In this document: positions 43,601 through 54,993 of the stretch, in pieces
Numbering within the stretch: the stretch's first letter is position 1
How the letters are laid out: each line of letters opens with the position of its first letter
Position numbers and translations under genes: made by a program
Assembly (NCBI GenBank): GCA_033063855.1
Contig: CP093829.1
Location: forward strand, 12,431,537 to 12,495,536
Length of the DNA stretch: 64,000 bases
DNA from: Smittia aterrima
Lineage: Eukaryota; Arthropoda; Insecta; Diptera; Chironomidae
Direction of reading: 5' to 3'
Notes under the pieces: model-generated
What the model saw: the letters and a program-made list of their open reading frames with translations, nothing else
What the model was told of the DNA's origin: nothing
Databases searched by the model: none

Positions 43601-46542
43601 GACTTCGAAATCTTCTTCAGATTGAACAATATTTCATGTCAAAGAGTTTAGAGAACTTTCAGAAATTTCTCTTTTGCCAAAACTCATAAACCGAATGTCC
43701 GATCTAGAGCATCAAGCAACATTGGCTCATGAAATCGAAGCTATTTATCTTCGTCTTAAAGTTCCGACAACAATTAAACGATCAATGGAGGTTGTGTGGG
43801 CATCAAAGGGCTTAGAAAGATTAAATGATCAATTAACAATCGATCATTAGAAACAATGGAAACAATTAATTGATTGAAAGGTTTTTGGCAGCTCTTGTCG
43901 CCCTTCGTCTTACCACTTTTCTTCGCTTTAACTATGGTCAATTAAAGTGTTAATTGCTTTAATTGTTTTCACTTTTTTGGTTTTTTCCACATAAACTTCA
44001 CAGTCACTGAAAACTTTTTTTTAAACAAATCTCGCAAATTCCGAGTAAAGCGAAAGCAAAAAAAAAAACGTTTTTATTTAGAAAAACATACAATTTTGCA
44101 TTCAAAATGAGGAGAATAAATTAGCGGACATTAAAAAGTAATTTGTGGACAGCAAGAGACATTAGAAAGCGGCCTTGGACTGCAGAATCTCAACAGTATA
44201 CTAAGATCATCACAAGAGCTCACGGCAGTGAATAATATTAAGTCGTAAAAGCATTAAAACGCGAAACGGAAACTAATGAATCGCGTTTCGATTTCTTCAT
44301 TTGCTTTGTTGGACGAAAACTTGTAAAGACGAAAACTTGGGCTCGGTTTCTTGATTTTCTATGCAATCGACTAATCTCATTTCACATTTCATTCTAGCCA
44401 AGCGTACAACCAACGAAATATCATTATTATCCACATCATCAACAGCCTTATTTCCTGCCAGAGTGTGCAATCCAACAAGTGAGCTAAGAATATTTTGATA
44501 TCCGTCAAAACATTTCTTATTTCGTTTTCAGGTTTGCAATGCCGTTTACGTACGACTCAACTTCACTCAACCATTGTGCGTGTGTCCACCAAGGTATGGA
44601 ATTATTTCTTCGCATGCTTCTTTATGAGATCGTATGAGATCAGTATGGAAATTCTCCCACGACTTCCCGTGACATTTGCGAGTTTTCCGCGAGTTTTATC
44701 TCACATGTCGCGTCTTTAATTAAACAACAACGTGCAATTAACTTCTCGCGAGTAAGAAAAAGTTTCTCATGAAATTTCTTCGCGTTCTTGTAGTCGTTGC
44801 CTCAGCTGCAGATGCTTTGGTTGAATAAAAAGTTAATTGAAGATTTAAAAGCGAAATAAAAATCCGTCAAACTTGAACTTGAAACTTTCAAGTTGAAAGT
44901 GATCGAGGGAAAACTTTCGCGATTGAATTTTTCTTTGAAAACTCGGAAGAACAATCAAACGAGAGGAAAAAGTTTAATTGTTCGATTTTTATGGAAGAGA
45001 ATCTTTAATAACTGAACTGCAAGTTGCAGCTTGGCGCTTAATTAAACGAATGTTCCGTTGAATTTCCATATTTAGCACGGCCAGCCCTCGTTGTATGCAA
45101 ATGTGCGGAGCGATGAAGAGGGAAAATGTGTAATTAGAACGATGAATTGATTGTTAGGTGAATGAATGAAAATAAAATTAATTTTAATGAACCGGAAAGC
45201 TGCGGCAAAGCAGCTTCAGCTGATCGAAACGGTCGCGTGTAGGCGCCTCACCGCGGTTAGCGAAAACTTTTCTTTTTGCAAGTGAGCACGTTAATCTTGC
45301 TACGACACGAGAAAGTTCTTCTACAGATTTTCATTGAGTTTTCAATAAATTTAATTTAATTTCTCTTCGCGCAGTATAAGTTATTTATCGAGTCGGAACT
45401 CAACGTGACGATTCGAACAAGCTGATAAAACTTCAAATTATCTCGAGTTAGCCTTAAGGCGAAGAAACAAGATTGAACGATGTCACTTTTATTCTTACTG
45501 CTCCATCATTGATCCGAGTGATTGTCATAACACTTTGTCATTTATTATTAATTGCTCGACGTCCGCCAAGACCGCAAATGCGTAATTGAAATGTTTCCTC
45601 ATTTTGTTTTCTTTCTGTTCGCACATTCGCGGCATCGATTGAGAAGAAGAAAGTGCTCATGTCATAATCATCTTGTAATCTCGTACTAGTTCTTCAACTA
45701 TTAAATCACATTCTCATTGTCAAGATTGATATGATCTCTGTCTCTCGGCACGAGACTCTTTTGTTTGAACAGCTTCAGTCGAATTTTGACTTTTGCTTAC
45801 TCAAGTTCAACGGAGGAGAATTCTTTACTAACGCAACACGCGATCGTTGCTCTAAATATTTGCTCAATGATCGCGATGAATCTTTGCGGTTCCCGTTCTT
45901 TTGTTTCTCCCTTCGATCTATTTTGTCCATTGAGGTTTTTAAATGCTCAACAAATCGTAAATTCGTAAACTTCGACATGTCTTGACATCGTCTCCACGAA
46001 GACTTTCTAAAAAAAACAACCAAACATTTTCTCAACAATTCTATTTTCTTGTTCGCAGATATCGAGATCCATGCTCGCTGAGTTTGAATGAAGATGACAA
46101 TCACACGATTACGCTCGTTGGAAATGCAAATAAGAAAGCAGTGACGCTTGCCAAGACATGCGAGCAAGTAAACGAATTGCGTGATTGCCGAGCACCGCGT
46201 GACTGGTCGATCTTGGCTCTACAGAATTCAAGAACCGGCAAATCTCACTACTTAGTGATCTGCAAATGTCCAAGCAACTTCAGGCTTGGTAAGAAAGAAG
46301 CTTCCTAATTAGGTTTTAAGGTCGAGATCTCTAAATTTGTTTGATTTGTTTTTCTCATAGAGGGTCCATTGCCGCATGATCAGCCGACTTATGCTGGCTT
46401 GCCTGGAATTAACGTCTACGGAATGCTTTGTGTGCCACCTAGTACACCTAATACTTTCAGTCAATGGAAGATCAGTCAACGACCGGCAATTCATACGACG
46501 TATCGAACAAAGAACACAACCATCGAGGCATCGCCTGTCGAA
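40635..46542. repeat. Inverted duplication, right copy, second segment
   Basis: Reverse complement of 22705-28555. Homology fades at about 40635 on one side and stops abruptly at about 46542 on the other, inside the last coding exon of the Cys-rich gene copy B. It is about 5.9 kb long, a little longer than its partner because of small indels. Confidence 0.9.
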
Positions 46543-46548
46543 GCTTGA
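41751..46548 (+). CDS. Secreted Cys-rich protein, copy B
   Basis: Five exons, 41751-42260, 44398-44478, 44532-44593, 46059-46288 and 46361-46548, give 356 aa in frame. Same design as copy A: signal peptide, acidic segment, KR site, Ser/Thr/Lys linker, Cys-rich C-terminal domain. Differences I can see are DWSDL for DLSDL in exon 1, a synonymous CAG-to-CAA change at the last base of exon 2 (which weakens that donor but leaves GT), and a different end (ASPVEA stop, against AAPVDAKIEQ). The first three exons have the same lengths in both copies, and so does the fourth. Open reading frame and splice sites are intact, so it is probably expressed or is an assembly duplicate. Confidence 0.72.
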
Positions 46549-49306
46549 TTTGACTTTATTTATTTCAATTTTCTTAAATTTTCATAGATTTAGTTCAAAT
46601 GAATGTTAACGAAATCAATCGAATCTGATTCAACTCCAACTCGTTTCAGATTTTTCTGTGATAAAACAAATTTTTTTCTTAACATTCTTTTTCTCGTTCG
46701 TTAGTCTTTAAGGTTTGATGAATTTATTTATTTCAAGTAAAAGCTCTTGCATGCATTGCTGAGCCAAATTGCGTAACGATTGTTAATTACATAAGCATCC
46801 AATAAAGAAAATAAATCTAACAAGAAACGAAATTGTTTTTTGTTTTTCGCATTTCATTCTTTTAGATTGAAATAATCTCACGAAGTACGCGACTTGATTG
46901 ACCATAACGATCTCGTTTCTTTTCGCTGCGATGCCTCGGACGTCATAGTGATGGTTCATAGTGAGACGAGGTCCAAATTGCTGTTGGATTGATTACAGAA
47001 GCGATTGAGGCGTAACTGTTCCTTGTCTTGCTTGATCTTTTGCGGGAATTTTCGATGATGATAGAGCAATTCTATCTTTAAACTAATGGAAATCATTAAA
47101 CGAGAATGTTGTTAATCCCTTTACAAAGCGGAGTCGTATAATTGAAGCTTCATTAAAGACTCGACCCAATTACTGGGCTCACGAAAACAATTGTTGATGT
47201 AGATTCCTCTTAAAATCAAATTAAGGTTGAGGCAGCACCCTCGACTTTTACAATAGTACGCGAAGTGAACTTCTTCCCATCAAAAGGTTTCAGCGGTCAA
47301 ACGATTAAAATTCAAAACGATCAAATGAAAATTTGCATAAAATTTTATCGTGATCTTCATGAAATATTTTCTAAAAATTTCTCTAACATCGCTTAAGCAT
47401 CGTAATCAACAAAGAAAGAAGGAAAGAAAAATGTTGACATTCACGTGGGATTAATTGAGAAAAACTTTCAGTTTCGCACGAGAGCTTAAGCCAAGGAAAT
47501 TTTCTTTATTACTTAGTAGGCAGAAGAAGTCGACAGCTTCATCGAGATTGGGTCAAGCGGAACGTGAAGTCTTCATAAGAAAATTGAATGCTAACGACTC
47601 TCTTTGACATTGTGACCTTGATGGGTCTTCAAAGTCGTCGTCTTGACAACGGCGCCATCCATCTTGACAACCGATTGGAAGTCAACCTTTTGACTCTTGT
47701 AAATTTCTTTTTAATTAGTTGAGCTGACGATTGCATCAAACTTTCTATTAAGAAGAGCTATCTGTTCATCCCCCACGTCAGTCAAATTAGACATTGCGTC
47801 AAAGAAAGAAAAAGTGATTCAAAAGAAATCAACAAAATCTCTTTCCACTTAAGTCAAGCGCATTGCACATCGCAAACTCAGACGGAAAATTCTTCTCGGA
47901 TTTCATAAAAGCGCATTGTTTGGATTGATCGAAGCGGCTTGGGAAGCAAAGAAGTGAAAATTACAGAAGATTGAACATTAATTCCAATTAAACTGCGCAT
48001 AGATCTTCATCAAGTCTCGGTTGAAGTCTCAATTGAGTCTGAAATCGGGAACATTTCTGGCAGCAACTCAAGCGATCTCTCTCTCCCTTCGGATTCTCCG
48101 CGGTTAAGCGACATAAATTCTTTCTTGATGAATATTCATTAACAGCGCGCGATTGCCATGCAATTATCTTCCAACAATTTCCAATTCACACAGAGAGGTC
48201 GAAAGAAAGCCGAAGCCATCATTTCTACAATTGATACTTCCAATGGTGGTTTATTAAACATGCTAATTCACACGAGCTACAAATTGTAATGTTTCCACCT
48301 TGAGCTCTCAGTAATCAAATCTCATGATCCTAAGTGCTTAATCAAATACTCAAAGTAATCTCGGATTTGTCTAATTTTGGGGCGGATCAGTTGAAGAGAA
48401 ATGTCGTTTCCTGGAGACACGAGCGAACGCCTTAATTGGTTTGAGCATGAAAGTTTTCTTTCAGAGTCCATAAAAATGAAGGTCGTGAGAAGCTTAATCA
48501 ACCGAAAGATTGAATCTGTTGCAGCTCAAACGAAAGTTTAACATGAAGATCCTTCTATGGAATCCACGAGGAGAAAATTAAATTTTAAATTTCAACTTTT
48601 ATTGCACGCTTAACTCGACAACAACCATATCGAAATCTTCTCTCGTGTTAGGCTCGCATGGTTCCATCAATTGAATATGCCTTAAAGATTTACCGTTCAG
48701 ATGCTTTTCATTTACTCAAAGTAAATCGAGAGAAAAATTTCACGGTCAAATGTGTTTCTAAGTTCTGCGATCAACTGCGGCTTTTCTGATGCTTAAAAGA
48801 GTTTTCAGTAAGTGTTGCGACTTGATTAACATTTTCGTGGTATATGAAAGTGTTTTTTTTTGTTATAAACATCGATGTTTATTCAGCTTGTCGACCTAAG
48901 TCAGTTATGCTTGTCGATCTAACTCAGTTTGAATCATAATTTGCGAATGATCCCTAATGAAATTCTCTTCGTCATATTTAAACTATCAGCAAGAAATTAT
49001 TCGTTGATAAAGTGTGTTGCTGGAACGACCTTGTCATATTTATCATATTTTCTCATTGAGTTCTCAAGTGTAAAATCAAACTCTTTTATACTTTTCTATT
49101 TGAGGAAATAAATTTTATTCAATGTTTAAAAATTTAAATGTGTATTTCTTTTAAAGTCGCCTGCTTGAAGAGGGGTTTGTCAATTGTCGGAAAATATCAC
49201 CCAAGCTATGTAAAAAAAAACATGTTTGCATTTTGTTTTGCACAATTATACGTGTTGAAATTATAATTTTTACTGAAACCCATAGAAAGAAAAGAAAGTT
49301 TGTAGT
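46549..49306. other. Intergenic, 2.8 kb
   Basis: Holds the 3' UTR of copy B (AATAAAG at about 46803). The rest is single-copy, AT-rich and without convincing exons on either strand. An open frame at 48929-49111 is isolated and not believed. Confidence 0.4.
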
Positions 49307-51260
49307 TTACAACTTTGCCTTCAACAACTCAGGGCGTTTCACCATATCAATTGATCGAAGATGATCAAACAAATTCTGAAGATAATCATCCCGGTGTTTC
49401 ATGAAATGACCAACGTGAGGTGATCGATCGTAGCACTTCCAGGTAACGTTGATACCGTTCGAGATCCATGAATCTGCGACACGTCGGTTCGATGCTTCAG
49501 CACCAACAGGGTCTGTTTTTGACAGAATAAAAAGTGCTGGAGCGTGACAGAAATTTGTGTGGAACATCTGTGAGGATCTAACGTAATCTGAAATAGATAA
49601 GAAACAGATAAACTCCTGTTTAAAAGAAAATTCATAGGATCTAACGTTGAGTGGCAGCCTCTTGGAATGTCTTCATATGGTAAAGCATATAGTTCTTTAA
49701 AGCGGTTTGCAAACGTGGATTACGCGGAAACAACGCTTTTGGGACGCCAACAGGAATTTCAGTGATGTCAGCTGCTGAATCCCAAACTTGTCCAATAATT
49801 CGATCAAGAACTTTTTGGTACTTTACTCGATCTTTGTCCATATGAGCAAGACATTCGCCCCACATATATCCGCCAACCGAAAATCCATGAAGAATCATTT
49901 GCTTGTAGTAATCATTATTTGTCATGAAGGTCACCAGATCAAGAGCGACTTGCTGAAAGATAGAATAGTTTCGTCATCATTTCGAGTCGATTTAAAAGTG
50001 TAATTTACCTGACTTCCTTTTACTGGCCACAGAAGCTGCCATGGCGTGACTAAAAATATTTTTAATAATTTTTAAATTATAAGTAAATAAAGATATTAAT
50101 TTCATACTTTGAGAAACGAGCACATCATATCCCTGATCCATATAGACTTGAGCATATTTTGACAAATGCTTCTGATTCGAATTGAGCCACGAAAGAATAA
50201 CCACGAGTGGCTTATCTTCAATGTTCTGTGTCAACCTGCAATGACGAGGGTTGAAGGCCATGCAACACAACGAAACATTTCTTACCGTAGACTCTGCGGG
50301 TCTGTCGTGAATTTCCGCTTGTCTTCAGTGTAAAGAATCATATTTTTCGTGACCTCCTGAACGGAGAAGCAGCGCTTTACCATGATTGAAGATATTGCAG
50401 CACTCGTTGGTAACAAAGATTCGCGTCTAGCTTGAAGCAAAATCACAGACGAAACATTCTGAAAAAGAAGGAAGTTTCATTAAAATTTTTGTATGACGTC
50501 GATTTGTTATCGATTTTTTCAGCTTTCGAAATAAATCGCGGCTTAATTTCAAATATGCCAGGTGTTTGGTTATTGGAACGAAGTCTTACGAACAGTAGAT
50601 GTCTCCGTTCTGATTTAACCACGTCTACGATCTTTTATCATATTTTATATTTTTATCTTAGCTTTCAGACGGAATTTAATCTTGCTTTATTTAGAGCTTT
50701 TACAAATCTCAAAAAATGAATATGTTCGAAAGCTTAGGAACGGTTCTCAAAGTCCGTCACTCATTTGGGCCTCTTGAATTAAAACTTTGAAGTTCAAAGG
50801 AATTTTACGGCACACAAATTAATGGCTTTTATAAAGATATTTTTGCTGATCACTCAACTTCATTGTTCTCTACGTAATTAATGAACGAGCCTTTCGCAAA
50901 CACACACAAAGAACGAGATATTCGAAAGTAAACACTCTTTTTTTATAATAATACGGCGAAATAAGAATTTTCGTTGATGATTGACAAGCATTACTTGTAA
51001 GAATGATTTGGCTACTTTGTATTATCTCTTAGTTCTAAGTTAGACAGATTTATCGATTGCTTCTATTTTTAAACGTAATGGGAATTGAAATTCGAACAAT
51101 CTGTCAAATAATTAATTCTTACCGATTTGGGCTGAAATTGAGAGAAATTCCTGGCTGTGATGAGTCGAGTAGGCTTGATGAGGGAGCTAGAAGAACTGCA
51201 TACCTTCAACTCACTAACTTTGAGATTCGATCGAAGGAAAACTGAAGCTGAACGGATCAT
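49307..51260 (-). CDS. TMEM53/DUF829-family alpha/beta-hydrolase-like protein
   Basis: Six exons, 51123-51260, 50286-50458, 50108-50235, 50009-50049, 49646-49952 and 49307-49587, give 355 aa. The N-terminus (MIRSASVFLRSNLK, Arg/Ser-rich without acidic residues) looks like a mitochondrial presequence. The DUF829 core follows: KPLVVILSWLNSNQKHLSKYAQVYMDQGYDVLVSQ, ITPWQLLWPVKGSQ, the nucleophile elbow HGFSVGG (Ser185), and near the end SKTDPVG and SPHVGHFMKHRDDY, giving the Asp and His of a hydrolase triad. TMEM53 proteins sit at the nuclear envelope in vertebrates; the insect branch is uncharacterised and the substrate unknown. The presequence-like start depends on the first exon, which joins in phase 0. 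Confidence 0.82.
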
Positions 51261-51450
51261 TATAATATCTTGTCTTTGTTTAGATTAACTTAGATATTCT
51301 TTCACGACTTTCAACAGAGAACTTCTTTATCCATCGAGCACTGCTCCAAAGTTCACTAGAACGACTGAGCTTCTTCTTAGAATTAACTCAAAATTATTTT
51401 CGCTGCTTGCAGAAAACTCGTTTTAGTCTCTCTTTTAAGAGAAAATGATT

Positions 51451-51482
51451 CTTATAGTATGGCTGTAATTGTACGGCTGTAC
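51451..51482 (+). mobile_element. Hairpin element, right half only
   Basis: CTTATAGTATGGCTGTAATT then GTACGGCTGTAC; matches the right end of the copy at 31222. Confidence 0.7.
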
Positions 51483-51554
51483 AGTGAAATGTTCGAACGA
51501 CGGAGTTCGAATGAATGGAAATTCGGTTGTACGCAAAATTTGAATTAAATTTCT

Positions 51555-51586
51555 ACACAAGTGAGACTAATAAGGTTTATGCCTTA
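51555..51586 (+). mobile_element. Hairpin element, left half only
   Basis: CACAAGTGAGACTAATAAGG then TTTATGCCTTA, with two changes in the hairpin arms; the right half is missing. Confidence 0.7.
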
Positions 51587-51698
51587 AATATTAAAACCAA
51601 TAAATAGACTTCAATGAAATGGCTTGTTTCAATTTCAACTGTTTAAACTTTAAACACAAGTTTCAACAAACGTTTCCTGCTTAATTGCAAGCGAAATA

Positions 51699-51730
51699 CT
51701 TATAGTATGGCTGTAATCATATGGCTGTAC
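51699..51730 (+). mobile_element. Hairpin element, second right half
   Basis: CTTATAGTATGGCTGTAATC then ATATGGCTGTAC. With the left half at 51555 it could be one element split by about 110 nt. Confidence 0.7.
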
Positions 51731-52493
51731 ATTGCCCTGACGACTTTATAAAATAAAAAATTTCATGATCGCACAAAGTTTTATTTATTCTTTTTTCCAA
51801 TTGATGCTAAAGCAATCTTGTAGTGATTAACAATCTTTCCATCTCTTCTCGGTCAATTGCATAACTTAATTTTTGGCGACAAAAAGAAATTTAAACATTT
51901 TCTAAATAATTTTGGTTCCATTTTATCCTCTAGAATATCCGCTAAAAGAATTCATTAAAAAGCTCTGGTGGCTGATTCACAATTCTTTCATTATAGAGTT
52001 ATTTGGAGAACAACCTCCACTATCGGGAGCGATTCCCAAATACCGATAAATATTGCATAAAATCATAATTTTATAATTCATAATCGCAAACTTAAACAAA
52101 CGTTTTGTGTTGAAATGAAATGATCAATAAATAATGATCCAACAAACTTTAAGTATCTAATGAAATTATGAAACAACGGAAGCTTTAAAAGATCACAATA
52201 AACAATAAGGAAACGTAAATAAATTTGACTTTTCTTCCATCCAAACTTTTTTTCTCTCATCCAGCGAAGCTGCATTTATAAGGAAAATTTAAGCAACGAA
52301 GCTCCGGCTTCGTTTTCCTGATTAGCTTAAAATTGCACGTGATTGTGAACATTCGGTGTAGCATTGTCGATGGTGTGGATGTCAGTGGGATAGAAGTTAT
52401 GATTTCATGAAGTGATGGCAAGCTGTGATGTGTGTGTGTGTGAAAATGATGAGTGAACATTAATGTATACGAAACTTAAATGAGGAGCTCTTC

Positions 52494-54993
52494 TTATTTC
52501 GGAATCAGTCCTCGGGTTTTTGGGTAGTGCTTGACAGCCGATTGGGCTTTCTTTGTGTCGACTAGACTCGGTCGTGCTTCAGATGCCGTGCGAACACGCA
52601 TCGGACCATTACGAATGACTTGTGGTTCAGGTTGAGGGTTTGTTATGCGATCTAAACGAGCTTTCATTTGACTTGCATACGACTAAAAAAGAAAGAGAAA
52701 ATATAAAATGTTCGAGCGTAAAATATTGCAAAGCAAACCTGTTCAATATCAATATCGTCTTCTGTCTTCATCGCTTCAGCGAGCACTGCTTGAAGACTTG
52801 CTGACACCTTCGGATTCTTGTACTCGTAAGTTGTTCTCAACGGCATGTCCAACTCATGACTGACGATGTTCTCGTTTTTAAAGCGTGTCACATTACCGTT
52901 GTTAGATTTGATCATGTTCATAGCATATTCTGACATAGGCCTGCGGTTTTGCGAATGAGCTACGGGACGATCCTTAAACTGGTTTTCATTTAATAGGTTT
53001 GCATTTAAACTCCACTCTTCAAGTTCCTCGTCATAATGGGCTTGAGTGTAGAGACGTTGCTTAACTTCCAAAGGAACAAAATTGTCAATGATGAGAAGTA
53101 ATCTTTTGAGTTCTTTGATGAGCTCATTCTGTGTCATTTCCAACTCGCGTTGATCACGATTGTGCTCTTCTTTTGTGTCTTGAATTTCCTGCTTCAATGC
53201 CATGCACTTGGCATAACATTTCTTCAATTTGCGCGTTTTTAATTCAACTTCCTGCTGAAGCGAAGTGAACGTTTCACGAATCTCCATTGTGGATTCTTCT
53301 TGCAGCTCAAGTTGTTGTTGCATTTCAATTTCGCGCTTCTTCCGTTCTGCGATCTCTGCCATCTTTGTGTCCAATTCTATTTGTCGTTCGGTATAAGTAT
53401 CGAGAATATTTTTGCCTCCACGAATCAATTGACCTTCAAGTTCTTGAAGTTTGCTCGCGAGTTCATTTGTGACTTCTTTTTCACGTTCAATCGCTTCGTT
53501 AGCTTCAGCTGTAATCGCTAAGATCTGTTTTTCATTGATCGTGTCATCAACAGGTTCTTCCTCTGGCTCTGATTCCGATTTCTCTGACTCAGATGTCTTT
53601 CGGATTCGTGCAGATTTTTTGCGACGTGGAATTGTTTTCTCTTTCGATTGTCGCTCAGTAATAAGTTTCTTAAGTCGAGCGATTTCTTCTTGATATTCTC
53701 GAAGTTGTGTATCTTGCGGGTCTTCATTCATAACTGGCTTATTCTGAATCGTCTTAGCACGATGTGCATATCGGAGTGTCGTGAGTGTTTCATTATAATT
53801 GTATTCAGACGGTCCGATATTGGCAATCATAATCGTTTTTGAATTTCCACCAAGTGAGTCTTGTAATAGTCTTGTCAACTTTGAATCTCGATACGGAACA
53901 TGAGGTGATTTCTCAGCCAATGCACTGATAACATTTCCCAGTGATGAAAGAGCTCGATTAATTTTGCTTGCTTCCTTCAATCGTTCAGCTGTCGCTCCAG
54001 TCTTGCTTTGTCTTTCTGATCCAGCCAAGTCAACTAAATTCTAAAAATATAATAATTGAGGCAACTGTTGACTATTTTATATTTCTTTTTCAATTTTACC
54101 AAACATCCAACTTTAATTGCAGTGCTGTCCATTTCACACATCTCAATTTTAATGAGAAACACTGCATGAGATCTCGAGCTATGCTCGTTCATATTAGTGA
54201 AGCCAGTAGTTCGATTCTTGTTTCCGATATTCATAACATTTAGCATGTCGTCAACATTCTTGCACAATACGGAATGTAGATTTGGAACATAAATACCATT
54301 CTCTCTTTCGCGAAGCTCTAGGTGATTGTTACCAGGCTTCAGCAAGTCCCTTATTTCTTCCATATAGATTTCAAGGTAAGAGACAGCAACAAGAAAGTTC
54401 ATGTTTTGCGTTCTATTAATATGAGACCAAACTTGTTCGAACGCTCGTGGAATGATTCCCTTTTGTTCGGGGTTCTCTCTTGTACCTTCCATTGTAAAGG
54501 TTTTTCCAGTACCAGTTTGTCCATACGCTAAAAAGTCAATAATTAAAACAAGTTTACTCTTAAATATTTGCACAATCTTACCAAACACGCAACCATTGAA
54601 GCCTTCGAGTGTTGCTGCGACTAGCGGACGAATGACTTCATCATAAATGCTCTGTTGGGTTGAGACAGCGTTATAGACAGCATCATATGTGAACATCTTC
54701 TTGTTCTCTCTTGTCGTTTCGCTGGGGTTGAGAATCTCGATGACACCTCTTTGAGGATAAACTTCGACAACTTGTTGGTAAGCCGAAGCCTTCTCTTTGT
54801 TGCTCAACGGACGACATCTTACAATAACTTGCACACACTCGTTGCGAATTGCCTAAGAAGATTAAACCGATGAGGTCATTTTGTTATTTTTGTTGTGATG
54901 TGAAAATTTTCGGGGCGAAAATCGATAATTTTTCCAATTTAAATGAAACTTAATTTTTCTAAGACTCACAGCGTTTTTCGCCTTCTTCTCCAT
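52494..54993 (-). CDS. Klp68D: Kinesin-II motor subunit KIF3B (Klp68D)
   Basis: Five exons, 54970-54993, 54582-54852, 54100-54527, 52739-54040 and 52494-52682, give 737 aa. The motor domain has the P-loop GQTGTGKT (about 101-108), switch I NEHSSRSH and switch II LVDLAGSE. The neck (LREYQEEIARLKKLI) leads to a charged hinge and a coiled coil (about 360-520). The tail LVSHELDMPLRTT-like motif (SHELDMPLRTT) and the last residues RGLIPK match KIF3B, which ends RGLVPK, and separate it from KIF3A. Heterotrimeric kinesin-2 moves cargo to microtubule plus ends, including intraflagellar transport and axonal transport of choline acetyltransferase in flies. Length fits (human 747). The first exon codes only 8 residues. 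Confidence 0.95.

Larger units (their letters stand above)
51261..52493. other. Intergenic with broken hairpin elements
   Basis: No gene. Contains three partial hairpin-element copies (51451, 51555, 51699) in a rearranged order and the 3' UTR of the kinesin gene. Confidence 0.5.
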
